DNA of 64,000 bases from Salinarchaeum laminariae (GCF_023204835.1 NZ_CP096270.1:1674001-1738000), one strand, 5' to 3'; counted from the first letter of the stretch, positions 22,223-31,830 are shown. Notes: a model not told the origin generated them from the sequence alone. Translations and numbers: made by a program.

Positions 22223-22841
22223 GGAACTCGGTTGGTTCGGTCGCGCAAAGCAACGCTCACAGACAAGCTCGTTCGCTCCCGCTCCTCTTCGCGCCGGTTT
22301 CTAGCGAGTAGCTTGCTGCGGTTCAGGCCCTACAACCACGAGCGCGACAACCACGGCCTCGAAAGCCCCGGCCAGCTTCGCCACCGTCGGAGCAAGCTCC
22401 AACGAGGTCACGCTCGCTCCGCTCGCGTGACTCCCGCGGCTCGCTGCGCTCCTTGCTTACTCCGTTCGCTGCGGTGCTTGCTTCGCCGGGGTTCGCGTAG
22501 CTGGCCGCCCCTTTCAGTCCCACCCACTGGACCTGGTCAACCGGCATGGGTGGGACTGAAAGGGGCCGCGCTCTCGACGAAGGACGGCGACGCAAGCACT
22601 GGAGGCGAGCGTCAGCGAGACGAAGCGCGCAGCGAGCCGCCCGAGTCACGCGAGCGCAGCGAGTGTGACGTCGAGAGTCGCAGCCCGCGCAGGCCGAAGG
22701 CCGAGCAGGAACGTCTCTCGGAAGTCGAGAGCGCGGGGGCTTTCGAGGCTGCCGGTGCGGAACGGCGAGATCCACCGCGTACGCATCTGAAACCGCTACA
22801 GAATCGCAGCAGTTTCCCCGCTCGCACGCCAGCAAGCTGGT
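22223..22841. repeat. Fold-back intergenic element A
   Basis: CCTCGAAAGCCCC at 22357-22369 is matched in inverted orientation by GGGGCTTTCGAGG at 22736-22748. At the centre, 20 bp at 22507-22526 pair perfectly with 22547-22566 around a 20-base loop; this stem contains GGGACTGAAAGGGGC on its right arm. The arms are rich in CGAAGCAAGC-type words. No protein gene is supported. Ends and core resemble the elements at 37.9 and 42.6 kb. Confidence 0.65.
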
Positions 22842-24179
22842 ATGCTCGTCGCACACGTCGTCCTGGTCGGCCTCGTCGTCGGGACGACAGCGCTCTACTC
22901 GGCGCTCTCGATCCTGAACGTCCGCTACGGCGGGCGGGCCGTTCGCGAGAACGCAGACTGGCTCGCCGAGGAGCTCGGCGTCGACGATCACGAGGAAATT
23001 CTGGGGTACCAGCGCGCCAGAACCGGTGCGTCACTGCTTCAGACGTGGGTCAGTCTCACGTTGTTGCTCGGCGCGCTCTACGCTGGCGTCTTCACTGCTG
23101 CCGTCGAGTTCCTCGCGGACACCGGCCTCGACCCGATCCTGCAGGGCGTCGTCTTCGTCGCCGGCCTCCTAGTCGCCCAGCGCGTCGTCGCCGCGCCGTT
23201 CTCGGCGTACTCGACGTTCGCGATCGAGGCGAACTTCGGCTTCAACGAGCAGTCGCCGAAGTTGTGGCTCAAGGACCAGCTGTTGGGCCTCGCGATCGGG
23301 CTCGTCATCACGCTCCCGCTCGCCGGGATCCTCTTCTGGCTCGTCGAGACGTTCGCGACGCCGATCTGGGTTGGCGCGGGCTGGGCGCTCGTGATCGGCG
23401 TCGGCTTGCTGATGCAGATTCTCTACCCCCGCGTCATCGCGCCGCTGTTCAACGAGTTCGAGCCGCTGGAGGACGAGGACGCCCGCGCGGCGATCGAGGA
23501 CCTCTTCGAACAGGCCGGCTTCTCGGCATCGGGCATCTACACCATGGACGCGAGCCGGCGCTCGACGCACCTCAACGCGTACTTCGTGGGCTTCGGCTCG
23601 ACGAAACGCGTCGTACTGTTCGACACGCTTCTCGAAGAGCTCTCGACTCGGGAGCTAGAGGGCGTCCTCGCTCACGAACTCGCCCACTGGAAGTTCAACC
23701 ACATCTGGCAGCGCGTCGGCGCCAGCGCCCTCCAGATGGGCGTCGTGTTCGCGGCCTTTGGCTGGCTCCTCGGCACCGACTGGCTCCCGGAGCTGTTCGG
23801 CCTGCCTGCCGAGGCGACCTACGCGCACCTCCTCGTCGCAGTGTTGCTCGTCTACCCGCTGCTGGAGCTGACGGCACCATTGCTCAACCAGCTCTCCCTC
23901 GCACACGAGCGGGAGGCCGACGGGTACGCCGTCGAGCAGCTTGGCGACGCGGAGCCGATGGCCGGAGCGCTCGCGACGCTCGCCAGCGAGAACCTCGCGA
24001 ACCCGTTCCCCCATCCCTGGTACGCGGCTTTCTCCCAGAGCCACCCGCCGATCCCCGAACGGATGCGCCTCGTCCGCGAGCGAGCTGGTGACGCCAGCGA
24101 TAGAGACGGCGATGGGGATTCGGGCGCTGGCGGTCCTGGCACTGACGCTGGCGACACCGATCCCGCTGCCAGCGACTGA
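22842..24179 (+). CDS. M48-family membrane metalloprotease, Ste24/CAAX-prenyl-protease-like, 445 aa
   Basis: Zinc ligands are in HELAHWKFNH (H278, E279, H282), with the third ligand expected in EREADGYAVEQLG (about 355). NEQSPKLWLKDQLLGL and the surrounding membrane segments are characteristic of Ste24-type enzymes rather than of HtpX. About six membrane segments lie before the active site and two after it. In archaea without obvious CAAX substrates these proteases probably act in membrane-protein quality control. The C-terminal 30 residues are acidic and disordered. Confidence 0.85.
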   Translation: MLVAHVVLVGLVVGTTALYSALSILNVRYGGRAVRENADWLAEELGVDDHEEILGYQRARTGASLLQTWVSLTLLLGALYAGVFTAAVEFLADTGLDPILQGVVFVAGLLVAQRVVAAPFSAYSTFAIEANFGFNEQSPKLWLKDQLLGLAIGLVITLPLAGILFWLVETFATPIWVGAGWALVIGVGLLMQILYPRVIAPLFNEFEPLEDEDARAAIEDLFEQAGFSASGIYTMDASRRSTHLNAYFVGFGSTKRVVLFDTLLEELSTRELEGVLAHELAHWKFNHIWQRVGASALQMGVVFAAFGWLLGTDWLPELFGLPAEATYAHLLVAVLLVYPLLELTAPLLNQLSLAHEREADGYAVEQLGDAEPMAGALATLASENLANPFPHPWYAAFSQSHPPIPERMRLVRERAGDASDRDGDGDSGAGGPGTDAGDTDPAASD

Positions 24180-24302
24180 GCGCGTCGCCGGCGGAAAGTG
24201 ATTCTCCGCCGGATTATCGCGTCCGCTCCCGTCCACTATCTTCCTCTCCGTCACCGCACTCTCCTCCCTCTCCGCCGGTCACCGTTCCCCATCGGTTCGT
24301 TG

Positions 24303-24740
24303 CTATCCCCGCCGCGGCGACGCCTCGGGGGCGGTCTTGACTCGCGCGACGAGCGCGCCGCTAATGTACCCCAAAAAGAGCATCATTGGCCCGCGAAGCG
24401 CCAGGTCGGCCATCGCACCGATCGACCCCAGGAAGACGAATTCGACCGCCCCCGATCCCGCACGTGGAAATGCGGTGAGATACGTCGCTCGAAACGCGAA
24501 CAGCGCCGGGAGCATCGCGAGGAGCCCGAGGCCGACCCCGACGAACCCGTTGGTCGCCGACTGGGAGTAGTAGCCCCCGCGCAACCCCGCGGTCGCTCCG
24601 CCGAGGACGCTCGCCGGGAACAGCCAGCCCGGCCGACCGAACGCGAGCACTGCGACAGTTCCACAGACCGCCGTGACCGCTGCCCCTTGTAGCACCGGAC
24701 GCCACTCGAAATCGAGACTGGAGGTGACGATATCGCTCAC
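24303..24740 (-). CDS. DUF5518-like membrane protein, 145 aa
   Basis: MSDIVTSSLDFEWRPVLQGA leads into four hydrophobic, Gly-rich segments (about 15-35, 40-55, 60-85 and 105-130) with GGYYSQSATNGFVGVGLGLL in the middle, as in the haloarchaeal DUF5518 proteins. I take GTG 24740 as start because it precedes the conserved opening; GTG or TTG codons slightly upstream are possible. A much longer open frame to 25814 is a shadow of the methyltransferase gene. Function unknown. Confidence 0.6.
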   Translation of the reverse strand: MSDIVTSSLDFEWRPVLQGAAVTAVCGTVAVLAFGRPGWLFPASVLGGATAGLRGGYYSQSATNGFVGVGLGLLAMLPALFAFRATYLTAFPRAGSGAVEFVFLGSIGAMADLALRGPMMLFLGYISGALVARVKTAPEASPRRG

Positions 24741-25076
24741 GATATGTGCGGTTGCCGACGCCAGCACCAATGTTCTTGCGCCGCGATCTCCGTTCGCGTC
24801 GATTCGACTACCAGGGAATGCAGCTGTATCCAGTAGGGGAACGTGCGATTCAACGGCCTCAGAAAGTCTCCCAGCGGGAGGGTGCTTCCGTATCGGGCTG
24901 TCGTACCGTCCACCGTTTCTCAGATCGTGGTTCCTGGTAGTCCGATCGTGCAGCCGACCGTCTGGTCCTCCAAAACCCGTACTATCGACGATATTCGGTA
25001 TCGAGCCACACTCTCGTTTGCCCACTATCCCGCTCCATGCGCGCGATTCAAGGCCCTCCATCCCGGAGAGCGAAGT
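24741..25076. other. Divergent promoter region, nothing else recognised
   Basis: 336 bases between the DUF5518-like gene and the methyltransferase gene. I see no repeat, RNA gene or well-supported small protein gene in it. Confidence 0.4.
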
Positions 25077-25808
25077 ATGGAACCCGCGGTGCTGCGCGAC
25101 GATATGGTCGACAGCCTCGAACACGAGGCCAAGGCCGTCGTCCGTAGCGATACCGTGGGTCTCGCGATGCGCGAGGTCCCACGGGAGGAGTTCGTCGACG
25201 AGGAGCGCGCCGCCTACGCGGACACCGCACACCGAAGCCACGGCACCCGCGTTCTGGCGCCGAGCACTGCTGCCCGCTTGCTCGAGGCGCTGGCACCGAC
25301 GGAGGGTGACGAGGTCCTCGTCGTCGGCGCTGGCGTAGGCTACACGGCGGCCGTTCTCGCGGAGATCGTCGGCCCCCGACGCGTTCACGCGATCGACATC
25401 ACGCGACAGCTCGTTTTCGAGGCGCGCAGCAATCTCGCTTCGGCTGGCTACTCGGAGGTCCTCGTGGACTGTCGCGACGGCGCGGAGGGGCTGGCGGAGT
25501 ACGCGCCCTTCGACCGGATTCTCGTCGAAGCGGCGGCCGTCGAGCCTCCCGAACGCCTCGTCCGCCAACTGGCCGACGACGGGCAGCTCGCGATGCCGCT
25601 CGGCGCAGGCCAGCAGTCGCTGACCGTCGTCGAGCCCGACGGGAGCCAGGAGCCACTCGGTGGCGTCGCCTTCGCGCCGCTCCTGGTCGAGGGCGAGCAG
25701 GCTGGCGCCGTCGAGCGGAATCGGACGGCACGGGAGGAGCGCGAGCGTGCCGATCAGGCTGCCCAGCGCCGGGCTGGCTGGGAGCATGACTGGATCGACT
25801 GGGACTGA
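25077..25808 (+). CDS. Protein-L-isoaspartate O-methyltransferase-like protein, 243 aa
   Basis: The SAM-binding fold is clear: VLVVGAGVGYTAAVLAEIVG (about 85-104) with the family pattern, then RVHAIDITRQLVFEARSNLASAGY, and APFDRILVEAAAVEPPERLV where PCMT has the substrate loop (usually VTAAA..IP). Haloarchaea have two such genes; this resembles the diverged second type. It probably repairs damaged aspartyl residues, but the altered loop leaves substrate uncertain. ATG 25077 begins at the first conserved block (MEPAVLRDDMVDSL). Confidence 0.78.
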   Translation: MEPAVLRDDMVDSLEHEAKAVVRSDTVGLAMREVPREEFVDEERAAYADTAHRSHGTRVLAPSTAARLLEALAPTEGDEVLVVGAGVGYTAAVLAEIVGPRRVHAIDITRQLVFEARSNLASAGYSEVLVDCRDGAEGLAEYAPFDRILVEAAAVEPPERLVRQLADDGQLAMPLGAGQQSLTVVEPDGSQEPLGGVAFAPLLVEGEQAGAVERNRTAREERERADQAAQRRAGWEHDWIDWD

Positions 25809-25911
25809 CGCCACTCGGAATCAGTCAGGCCTGACGCCCACCGTGATCGACCAAGCGCCGATCTCTCGCTCCCGAACGGCGGCTCTGGTCTGTCTGCAAC
25901 TGTGAGCTCAC

Positions 25912-26424
25912 TCAGCTCAAGACGAGAATTTCGGCGTTCTCCCGGTCGTCCTTGAACTGCGAATCGGGATGCTGTAGGCTGATTTCGAGCGTTCCCTGGT
26001 CCTGGTTGTCTTCGAGCTCGGGGGTAATGCCGTCGAACGTAGCGGTCCCGTCGCTACCGGACTCTGCGTGCTGGGTGCCATCGGAGAGTCTTGCCGAGGA
26101 TCCCTGGAGGACGACGGTCGCCCCGGAGACGGTCTCGCCGTTCTGATCGACGACGGTGATCGTCACGTCGCGCTTGGCATCTTCAGAGACGTCGATCGTG
26201 TCCGGTTCCGGCTCGGCGTCGAGCTCGGTCTTTCCGACACCGCCGACGTCGTCGATCATCGTCATCATCACGGAGAGCGCCGCGACCCCGACGAGCAGCG
26301 CGATCACGAGCCGGATCGGAAGCCCTTCGATCGCCCGTTCGTCGTCGAAAATCGCCGTTGGGGAACGGATATCGATACCACTGTTGCGTGCCGGTGCGCC
26401 GCCGGAGTCGTCTGGGGACGGCAT
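25912..26424 (-). CDS. Membrane-anchored protein with carboxypeptidase-regulatory-like domain (DUF7382 type), 170 aa
   Basis: A disordered N-terminus ends in ERAIEGLPIRLVIALLVGVAALSVMMTMI, the pilin-like membrane segment typical of this haloarchaeal family. The extracellular part DVTITVVDQNGETVSGATVVLQGSSARL is a prealbumin/CarboxypepD-regulatory fold, ending GTLEISLQHPDSQFKDDREN. The start MPSPDDSGG is chosen because further upstream residues are low complexity. Probably a surface or pilus-related protein. Confidence 0.65.
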   Translation of the reverse strand: MPSPDDSGGAPARNSGIDIRSPTAIFDDERAIEGLPIRLVIALLVGVAALSVMMTMIDDVGGVGKTELDAEPEPDTIDVSEDAKRDVTITVVDQNGETVSGATVVLQGSSARLSDGTQHAESGSDGTATFDGITPELEDNQDQGTLEISLQHPDSQFKDDRENAEILVLS

Positions 26425-26536
26425 GGGGTCGAGTCGCCGCGGCATCCTACGTAAAGGCCCGGACCAGGTGCTCGCGGCGTCGTCTCTCGAGGGTGGATCG
26501 AACCCTACTTGCCGAACGCCGGCCTGGCGGGGAGTA

Positions 26537-27292
26537 ATGAGCGCCGAGCCGTCGACGTCCACGCGCGGGGCACCTGCCCCAACGATCGGACAGGTCGCGT
26601 TGATCGCACTGTTCGTCACCTCGCTCGTCACCGCACAGCTCACGGCGACCAAGCTGCTCGCGTTCGATCTCCCGGTATCGCTCCCGATCGTCGGCGCAGC
26701 GATCACGCTGCCTGGCGCCGCGCTCGCGTACGCGGTGACCTTTCTCGCCACGGACTGCTACAACGAGCTCTACGGAAGGCGACCCACGCAGCTCCTCGTC
26801 AACGTCGGCTTCGCGATGAACTTCGTCCTGCTCGCGCTCGTCTGGTCGACGATCCTCGCGCCCGCTGCGGGCCAGGGCGTCCCTGCCGACCAGTTCGAGA
26901 CCGTACTCGGCGCGGGAACGAACGTCGTGATCGCGAGCCTGCTGGCGTATCTCGTCAGCCAGAACTACGACGTGATCGCCTTCGACTGGATCCGCGAGCG
27001 AACCGATGGCGACCATCTCTGGGCGCGAAACGTGGGCTCGACGGCCTCCAGCCAGGCGATCGACACGGTGATCTTCGTGACCGTGGCCTTCGGCGTCCTC
27101 CCGCGTTTGATCGGGGTCGGACAGGTGACGAGCTGGGATCTCGTCCTCGAACTGATCGTCGGGCAGTATCTCCTCAAACTCCTGATCGCGCTGCTGGACA
27201 CGCCCTTCGTCTACGGAGTCGTCGCGGCGGTTCGCCGCCAGGAGGAGGGCGACCAGTCCGATGGTCCCGACGCACTGGCCTGGCGATCCTGA
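26537..27292 (+). CDS. Queuosine/archaeosine precursor transporter (YhhQ/VUT family), 251 aa
   Basis: Six or so membrane segments, with the family's ATDCYNELYGRR motif (about 73-84) after the second helix pair and a conserved SQNYDVIAFDWIRERTDGDHLWARN loop that in the family contacts substrate. GSTASSQAIDTVIFVTVAF matches the next helix. In archaea the imported base would feed archaeosine or queuosine modification of tRNA. ATG 26537 is supported by GGAG upstream. Confidence 0.85.
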   Translation: MSAEPSTSTRGAPAPTIGQVALIALFVTSLVTAQLTATKLLAFDLPVSLPIVGAAITLPGAALAYAVTFLATDCYNELYGRRPTQLLVNVGFAMNFVLLALVWSTILAPAAGQGVPADQFETVLGAGTNVVIASLLAYLVSQNYDVIAFDWIRERTDGDHLWARNVGSTASSQAIDTVIFVTVAFGVLPRLIGVGQVTSWDLVLELIVGQYLLKLLIALLDTPFVYGVVAAVRRQEEGDQSDGPDALAWRS

Positions 27293-27339
27293 CCGGTCGA
27301 TCGCTCAGCTACGCGCTCCTCTTCGTCCCTCCTTCTTTT

Positions 27340-27410
27340 CCCTCTCTTTCATTCCTCTCCCTCTCTTTCATTCCTCACCCTCTCTTTCATTCCTCACCCT
27401 CTCTCATTGC
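27340..27410. repeat. Polypyrimidine tandem repeat, 19-bp unit, about 3.5 copies
   Basis: CCCTCTCTTTCATTCCTCA repeats at 27359-27377 and 27378-27396, with a near copy at 27340-27358 and a partial one after 27397. It lies between the transporter gene and the S9 peptidase gene. One strand is purely pyrimidine apart from single A and G bases, so it could form triplex structures or vary in copy number. Confidence 0.75.
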
Positions 27411-27534
27411 TTTCTCCACTTCCCACATCCCACGCCGATCCGACGAACGATTTCGGGCACCAGCGTGCAGCATTTCACACGAACGTTCCGCCGGTTTCCC
27501 AAGCATTGATTCCCCGCGGGGCGAGCCGTCATCT

Positions 27535-29523
27535 ATGTCACAGCAAACCGATACGGAGGACGTTCTCGAATCTCTCGCGAGCCTCCCGTCATTCCACCAT
27601 CCGACGGCGTCGCCAGACGGCGAGACCGTCGCAGTGTACTACGACGACACCGGACGGAACGAGCTCCACCTGATCGACGTCGAGAGCGGCGAACGACGCG
27701 TCGTGACCGACGGCGAGGTCCCCCGGAACGCCCGCTGGCCGATGGCGTGGGGCCCCGACGGCGAGAGGATCTACTACCACCAGGACGAGGGCGGGAACGA
27801 ACAGAACGACGTCTGGCGGTTCGGCGTCGACGCGAAGGCGCTGGAAAGCAACGCCGGGGGTGCGGATGGCGACGCCGGCGCAGCCGAGCCAGTGGTCGAG
27901 ATGGACGGCCAGGTCTCTCTCCAAGACGTGGCCGACGACGGGACGATCTACGTGGGGTCGACCGCTGGCGGACAGATGAACCTCTACCGGCGCCTGCCCG
28001 ACGGCGAAATCGAGCAGATCACCGAGTACGAGCGGGCCGTCTTCGGCTGCGAGCTTTCCCCCGACGGCGAGCGGATCGCCTACGGCACCAACGAGGCCGA
28101 GGACTACAACAACGTGGACGTGTACGTCGCCGACGCCGACGGCTCGAACCCGAGAACGCTCGACATCGGGGAGGTCGGTGCCGAGGCGTCTGCCGTGGAG
28201 TGGGGTCCCGACGGCGATCGCCTGCTCGTCACCGATAACTCGACTGACCTCTCCCGCGTGGGCGTCTACGACCTCGAGAGCGACGAGGTCACGTGGTACG
28301 GCACGGGCGAGTACGAGGAGGCTCCCGTCGCCTTCCTCGAGGACGACGCCGGATCGGCCGATCGGATCGTCGCCGTGCGCACGCGCCGGGCTGCGAAGGT
28401 CCCCGTCGTCTACGACCTGGAGAGCGGCGACGGTCGCGAACTGGAGGTCCCCGAGGGCGTCACGATCCCGGCTGGCGGCGGCCGGGGATCCGACGGCTCC
28501 CCGACGATCGCGGACGGTCGGCTGCTCCTGACTCACACCACGCCGGACCGCCGACCGGAGCTGCTCGCCTACGATCTCGATTCCGACGAGACTGCGGTCC
28601 TCCTCGAAGCCGAGTACGGCCCATTCGACCCTGCGGACTTCGCTGACGCGGAGTACTTCCGTTTCGAGTCCGACGGAGTTCCCGAAACTCGGCAGGCAGC
28701 CGTCGAGCACGACCCCTACGAGGAGTTCGAGATCGGCGCCCTGTTCTACGATTCCGGCGAGCGCCCCTCACCACCGTCGGACCGAGAGTCCGACGAGGAT
28801 CGCAGTGCTTCGAACGGCTCACCGCTCATCGTCAACCCCCACGGCGGCCCCCGCGCTGCGGACACTCTGAGCTTCGACCTCTACACGCAGTTCCTGCTCT
28901 CGCAGGGCTACAGCGTCCTCCAGATCAACTACCGCGGCTCGACCGGTCGCGGCCGCTCCTTCGTCGAGGAGCTCTACGACGACTGGGGCGGCGCCGAGCA
29001 GGGCGACGTCGCAACCGCCGCCGAGACGGTCCTCGATCGCTACGACTGGCTGGACGACGACCGGGTCGTCGTCTTCGGCGGCTCCTACGGCGGCTACTCG
29101 TCCTACTGGCAGCTCGTCCAGTACCCCGACCTCTACGACGCCGGTATCGCCTGGATCGGTCTCACCGATCTCGAGGTGATGTACGAGGAGACGATGCCTC
29201 ACTTCAAGACCGAGCTGCTGGAGAAGAACATCGGCACGCCCGAGGACAACCCCGAACTCTACCGCGAGCGCTCACCGATCGAGTACGCCGAGAACCTGAG
29301 CGCACCCGCGTTGCTCGTCCACGGCGTGAACGACCGCCGTGTCCCCGTCTCGCAGGCACGGCTCTTCCGTGACCGGCTGGAGGAACTGGGTCACGAGGAG
29401 GGCGACGCCTTCGAGTACGTCGAACTCGGCGAGGAGGGCCACGCCTCCTCGGACATCGATCAGAAGATCCGGCTGTTCGAGATCCTGGCGGACTTCCTCG
29501 ACCGGCGGGTCTCTACAGCGTAA
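27535..29523 (+). CDS. S9-family prolyl oligopeptidase-like serine peptidase, 662 aa
   Basis: Residues 1-370 form a beta-propeller with repeated SPDGE-type blades that restricts access to the active site. The alpha/beta-hydrolase domain (about 390-660) has Ser517 in GGSYGGYSS, Asp in GVNDRRVPVSQ (about 600) and His636 in EEGHASS. The oxyanion region NPHGGPRAADT precedes it. No signal peptide, so it probably trims short peptides in the cytoplasm downstream of the proteasome. An Asp/Glu-rich insertion (DSGERPSPPSDRESDEDRSA) lies just before the hydrolase core. Confidence 0.88.
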   Translation: MSQQTDTEDVLESLASLPSFHHPTASPDGETVAVYYDDTGRNELHLIDVESGERRVVTDGEVPRNARWPMAWGPDGERIYYHQDEGGNEQNDVWRFGVDAKALESNAGGADGDAGAAEPVVEMDGQVSLQDVADDGTIYVGSTAGGQMNLYRRLPDGEIEQITEYERAVFGCELSPDGERIAYGTNEAEDYNNVDVYVADADGSNPRTLDIGEVGAEASAVEWGPDGDRLLVTDNSTDLSRVGVYDLESDEVTWYGTGEYEEAPVAFLEDDAGSADRIVAVRTRRAAKVPVVYDLESGDGRELEVPEGVTIPAGGGRGSDGSPTIADGRLLLTHTTPDRRPELLAYDLDSDETAVLLEAEYGPFDPADFADAEYFRFESDGVPETRQAAVEHDPYEEFEIGALFYDSGERPSPPSDRESDEDRSASNGSPLIVNPHGGPRAADTLSFDLYTQFLLSQGYSVLQINYRGSTGRGRSFVEELYDDWGGAEQGDVATAAETVLDRYDWLDDDRVVVFGGSYGGYSSYWQLVQYPDLYDAGIAWIGLTDLEVMYEETMPHFKTELLEKNIGTPEDNPELYRERSPIEYAENLSAPALLVHGVNDRRVPVSQARLFRDRLEELGHEEGDAFEYVELGEEGHASSDIDQKIRLFEILADFLDRRVSTA

Positions 29524-29583
29524 TCGGCAGCCCAAAGGTCACACGCGCTCCCACCCGTTCGCCGACTCGTTCCACCGATCCGG

Positions 29584-29675
29584 CTCGGTCATCTGCCCGT
29601 TCGCCTGCTCGGTCATCTGCCCGTTCGTCTGCTCGTTCGTTTGCCCGTTCGCCTGCTCGTTCGTCTGCCCGATCG
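29584..29675. repeat. 24-bp tandem repeat, about 3.8 copies
   Basis: Units starting CTCGGTCATCTGCCCGTTCG at 29584, 29608, 29632 and 29656, each varying at a few positions (CTCGTTCGTCTGCCC in the later ones). Lies in the 297-bp space between the S9 peptidase and acyl-CoA synthetase genes, where I see no gene. Confidence 0.7.
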
Positions 29676-29820
29676 TTCGTTCGCTCTTTCATCCGATCGC
29701 ACTCCACGATCTCCTCGACGCTACGCACTCGCCTGGATCGAGGCGTTCTGCAGCCCTCCGTTTCGTCTGACCGCGATCGTTTGACCAAGAACTATGGGGA
29801 TCGTTTGCTACAGATGACCC

Positions 29821-31830
29821 ATGGATACGCTCGAGGACATCGACGAGGTCGTCCACGAACCCGACGCCGACTTCGTGGAGTCGACCAACGTCTGGCAGTT
29901 CATGCAGCGCTACGGCATCGAAGAGTACGAGTCGCTGATCGAGCGGACGACGACGGAGATCGAGGGAGAGCCGGACTCAGGCGTCGAGTGGTTCTGGGAC
30001 GTCCTGCCCGACGAGCTCGGCATCGAGTTCGACGAGCCCTACGACGCGGTTCGAGACGACTCGGCGGGGCCACAGTTCTCCGACTGGTACCCCGGCGGGC
30101 AGATCAACGCTGCGCACAACGTACTCGATCGCCACGCCGCACGGGATTCGGGAACGCGAAACCACGTCGCCTGCATCTGGGAGGGGGAACCCGGTGACGT
30201 GCAGCGGATCACCTACCAGGACCTGCGACAGCAGGCCGATCGGGTCGCGAACGCCCTCGAAGAGCGCGGCATCGAGCGGGGCGACACCGTCGGGCTCTAC
30301 ATGCCGATGGTCCCCGAGGTCATCTCGATCCTCTATGGCTGTCTGAAAATTGGGGCAATCGCGGTCCCGATCTTCTCGGGGTTCGGCGTCGACGCGGTGG
30401 AGACGCGGCTCTCTGACGCCGAGTGCTCCGTGCTCTTCACCGCGGACGGCTTCTACCGGCGGGGGGACCACGTCTTCCTGAAGGACACCGCCGACGAGGC
30501 GATCGAGGCCGCTGGCTGCGTCGAGCACACGATCGTCTACGACCGTCTGGGCGCCAGCGATCCAGACACTGGGGTCGACGTGCTCTGGCACGACGATCGC
30601 GACGAGTGGTGGGAGGACGCCGTCGCGACTGCCGACGAGTACTACGAGACGAAATCGCTCCCGAGCCAGCACCCCGCCATGCTGCTGTACTCCTCGGGGA
30701 CGACTGGGCAACCGAAGGGGATCGTCCAGCCCCACGCGGGCGCGCTCCTCCAGTCGGCCAAGGAGATCTACTTCGGCTTCGATCACCAGCCGTCGGATCG
30801 GTTTTTCTGGGTATCGGACATCGGCTGGATGATGGGCCCCTGGACGCTGCTGGGCAACCACGCCTTCGGCGGCACGATCTTCATGTACGAGGGTGCGCCT
30901 GACTACCCCGAGCCCGATCGATTCTGGCGGATGATCGACGACCACGAGCTTTCGGTCTTCGGCATCTCGCCGACGGCGATCCGCGCGCTCCGCAAGCAGG
31001 GCGAGGAGTGGCTCGACGGCCACGACCTCTCCTCGCTTCGCCTGCTGGGCTCGACCGGCGAGCCCTGGGATCCCGAATCCTGGAACTGGTTCTACGAGAA
31101 CGTTGGTGGCGGGGAGTGCCCGATACTCAACATCTCCGGCGGGACCGAGATATTCGGCTGCTTCCTCATGCCGACACCGATCCAGCCGCTCAAACCCTGC
31201 ACGCTCGGCGGGCCCGGTCTGGGGATGGACGTCGACGTCGTCGACGCCGACGGCGACTCGATCCTCGACACCACCGACCGTGGCTTCCTCGTCACGCGCG
31301 ACTCCTGTCCCTCGATGACCCAGTCGCTGTGGTCCGGCGACGACCGCTACATCGAGGAGTACTGGTCGACGTGGGAGGATCTCTGGGACCACGGCGACTT
31401 CGCCCAGCGCGACGCCGACGGCTTCTGGTTTCTCCACGGCCGGGCCGACGACGCGATCAACGTCGCCGGCCGTAAGGTCGGGCCGGCGGAGGTCGAGGGT
31501 GCCCTGATCGATCACCCCGACGTCAATCAGGCTGCCGCCGTGGGCGTCGACGACGAGACGACCGGACAGGCCGTCGTCGCCTACGTCGTCGTCGAGTCCG
31601 GCGTCGAGGAGACCGAGGACCTCCGCACCGCGCTGGTGAGCTGGGTCGGCGACGAGATTGGCAAACCGTTCCGCCCCCGCGAGCTCTTTTTCGTCGACGC
31701 GTTCCCGAAGACCCAGTCCGGGAAGATCATCCGGCGTGCGATCGCCGGCACCTACGAGGGCGAGACGCTCGGCGACATGTCCTCGATCGAGAACCCGGAG
31801 GCACTCGAGGCGATCGAGGACGCGCGATAA
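29821..31830 (+). CDS. AMP-forming acyl-CoA synthetase (acetyl-CoA synthetase-like), 669 aa
   Basis: Activates a carboxylic acid to acyl-CoA through an acyl-AMP. The phosphate-binding loop is LLYSSGTTGQPKGI (about 290). Further motifs are GSTGEPWDPESWNW, the hinge region FLHGRADDAINVAGRKVGPA and the C-terminal catalytic Lys in KTQSGKIIRRA (about 637). Length agrees with acetyl- or propionyl-CoA synthetases; short-chain substrate is likely but not certain. The adjacent loci give no pathway hint. Confidence 0.88.
   Translation: MDTLEDIDEVVHEPDADFVESTNVWQFMQRYGIEEYESLIERTTTEIEGEPDSGVEWFWDVLPDELGIEFDEPYDAVRDDSAGPQFSDWYPGGQINAAHNVLDRHAARDSGTRNHVACIWEGEPGDVQRITYQDLRQQADRVANALEERGIERGDTVGLYMPMVPEVISILYGCLKIGAIAVPIFSGFGVDAVETRLSDAECSVLFTADGFYRRGDHVFLKDTADEAIEAAGCVEHTIVYDRLGASDPDTGVDVLWHDDRDEWWEDAVATADEYYETKSLPSQHPAMLLYSSGTTGQPKGIVQPHAGALLQSAKEIYFGFDHQPSDRFFWVSDIGWMMGPWTLLGNHAFGGTIFMYEGAPDYPEPDRFWRMIDDHELSVFGISPTAIRALRKQGEEWLDGHDLSSLRLLGSTGEPWDPESWNWFYENVGGGECPILNISGGTEIFGCFLMPTPIQPLKPCTLGGPGLGMDVDVVDADGDSILDTTDRGFLVTRDSCPSMTQSLWSGDDRYIEEYWSTWEDLWDHGDFAQRDADGFWFLHGRADDAINVAGRKVGPAEVEGALIDHPDVNQAAAVGVDDETTGQAVVAYVVVESGVEETEDLRTALVSWVGDEIGKPFRPRELFFVDAFPKTQSGKIIRRAIAGTYEGETLGDMSSIENPEALEAIEDAR

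Noticed and set aside
22223-24091. Rightward 619-codon frame across element A and the protease gene
   Set aside because: Extremely Arg-rich composition typical of shadow frames in GC-rich haloarchaeal DNA; the true protease frame is the other one.
24741-25814. Leftward 503-codon frame upstream of the DUF5518-like protein
   Set aside because: Antisense shadow of the isoaspartate methyltransferase-like gene; membrane protein similarity starts only at 24740.
26509-27534. In-frame N-terminal extension of the S9 peptidase
   Set aside because: Overlaps the transporter gene out of frame and is Arg-rich; the peptidase starts at 27535.
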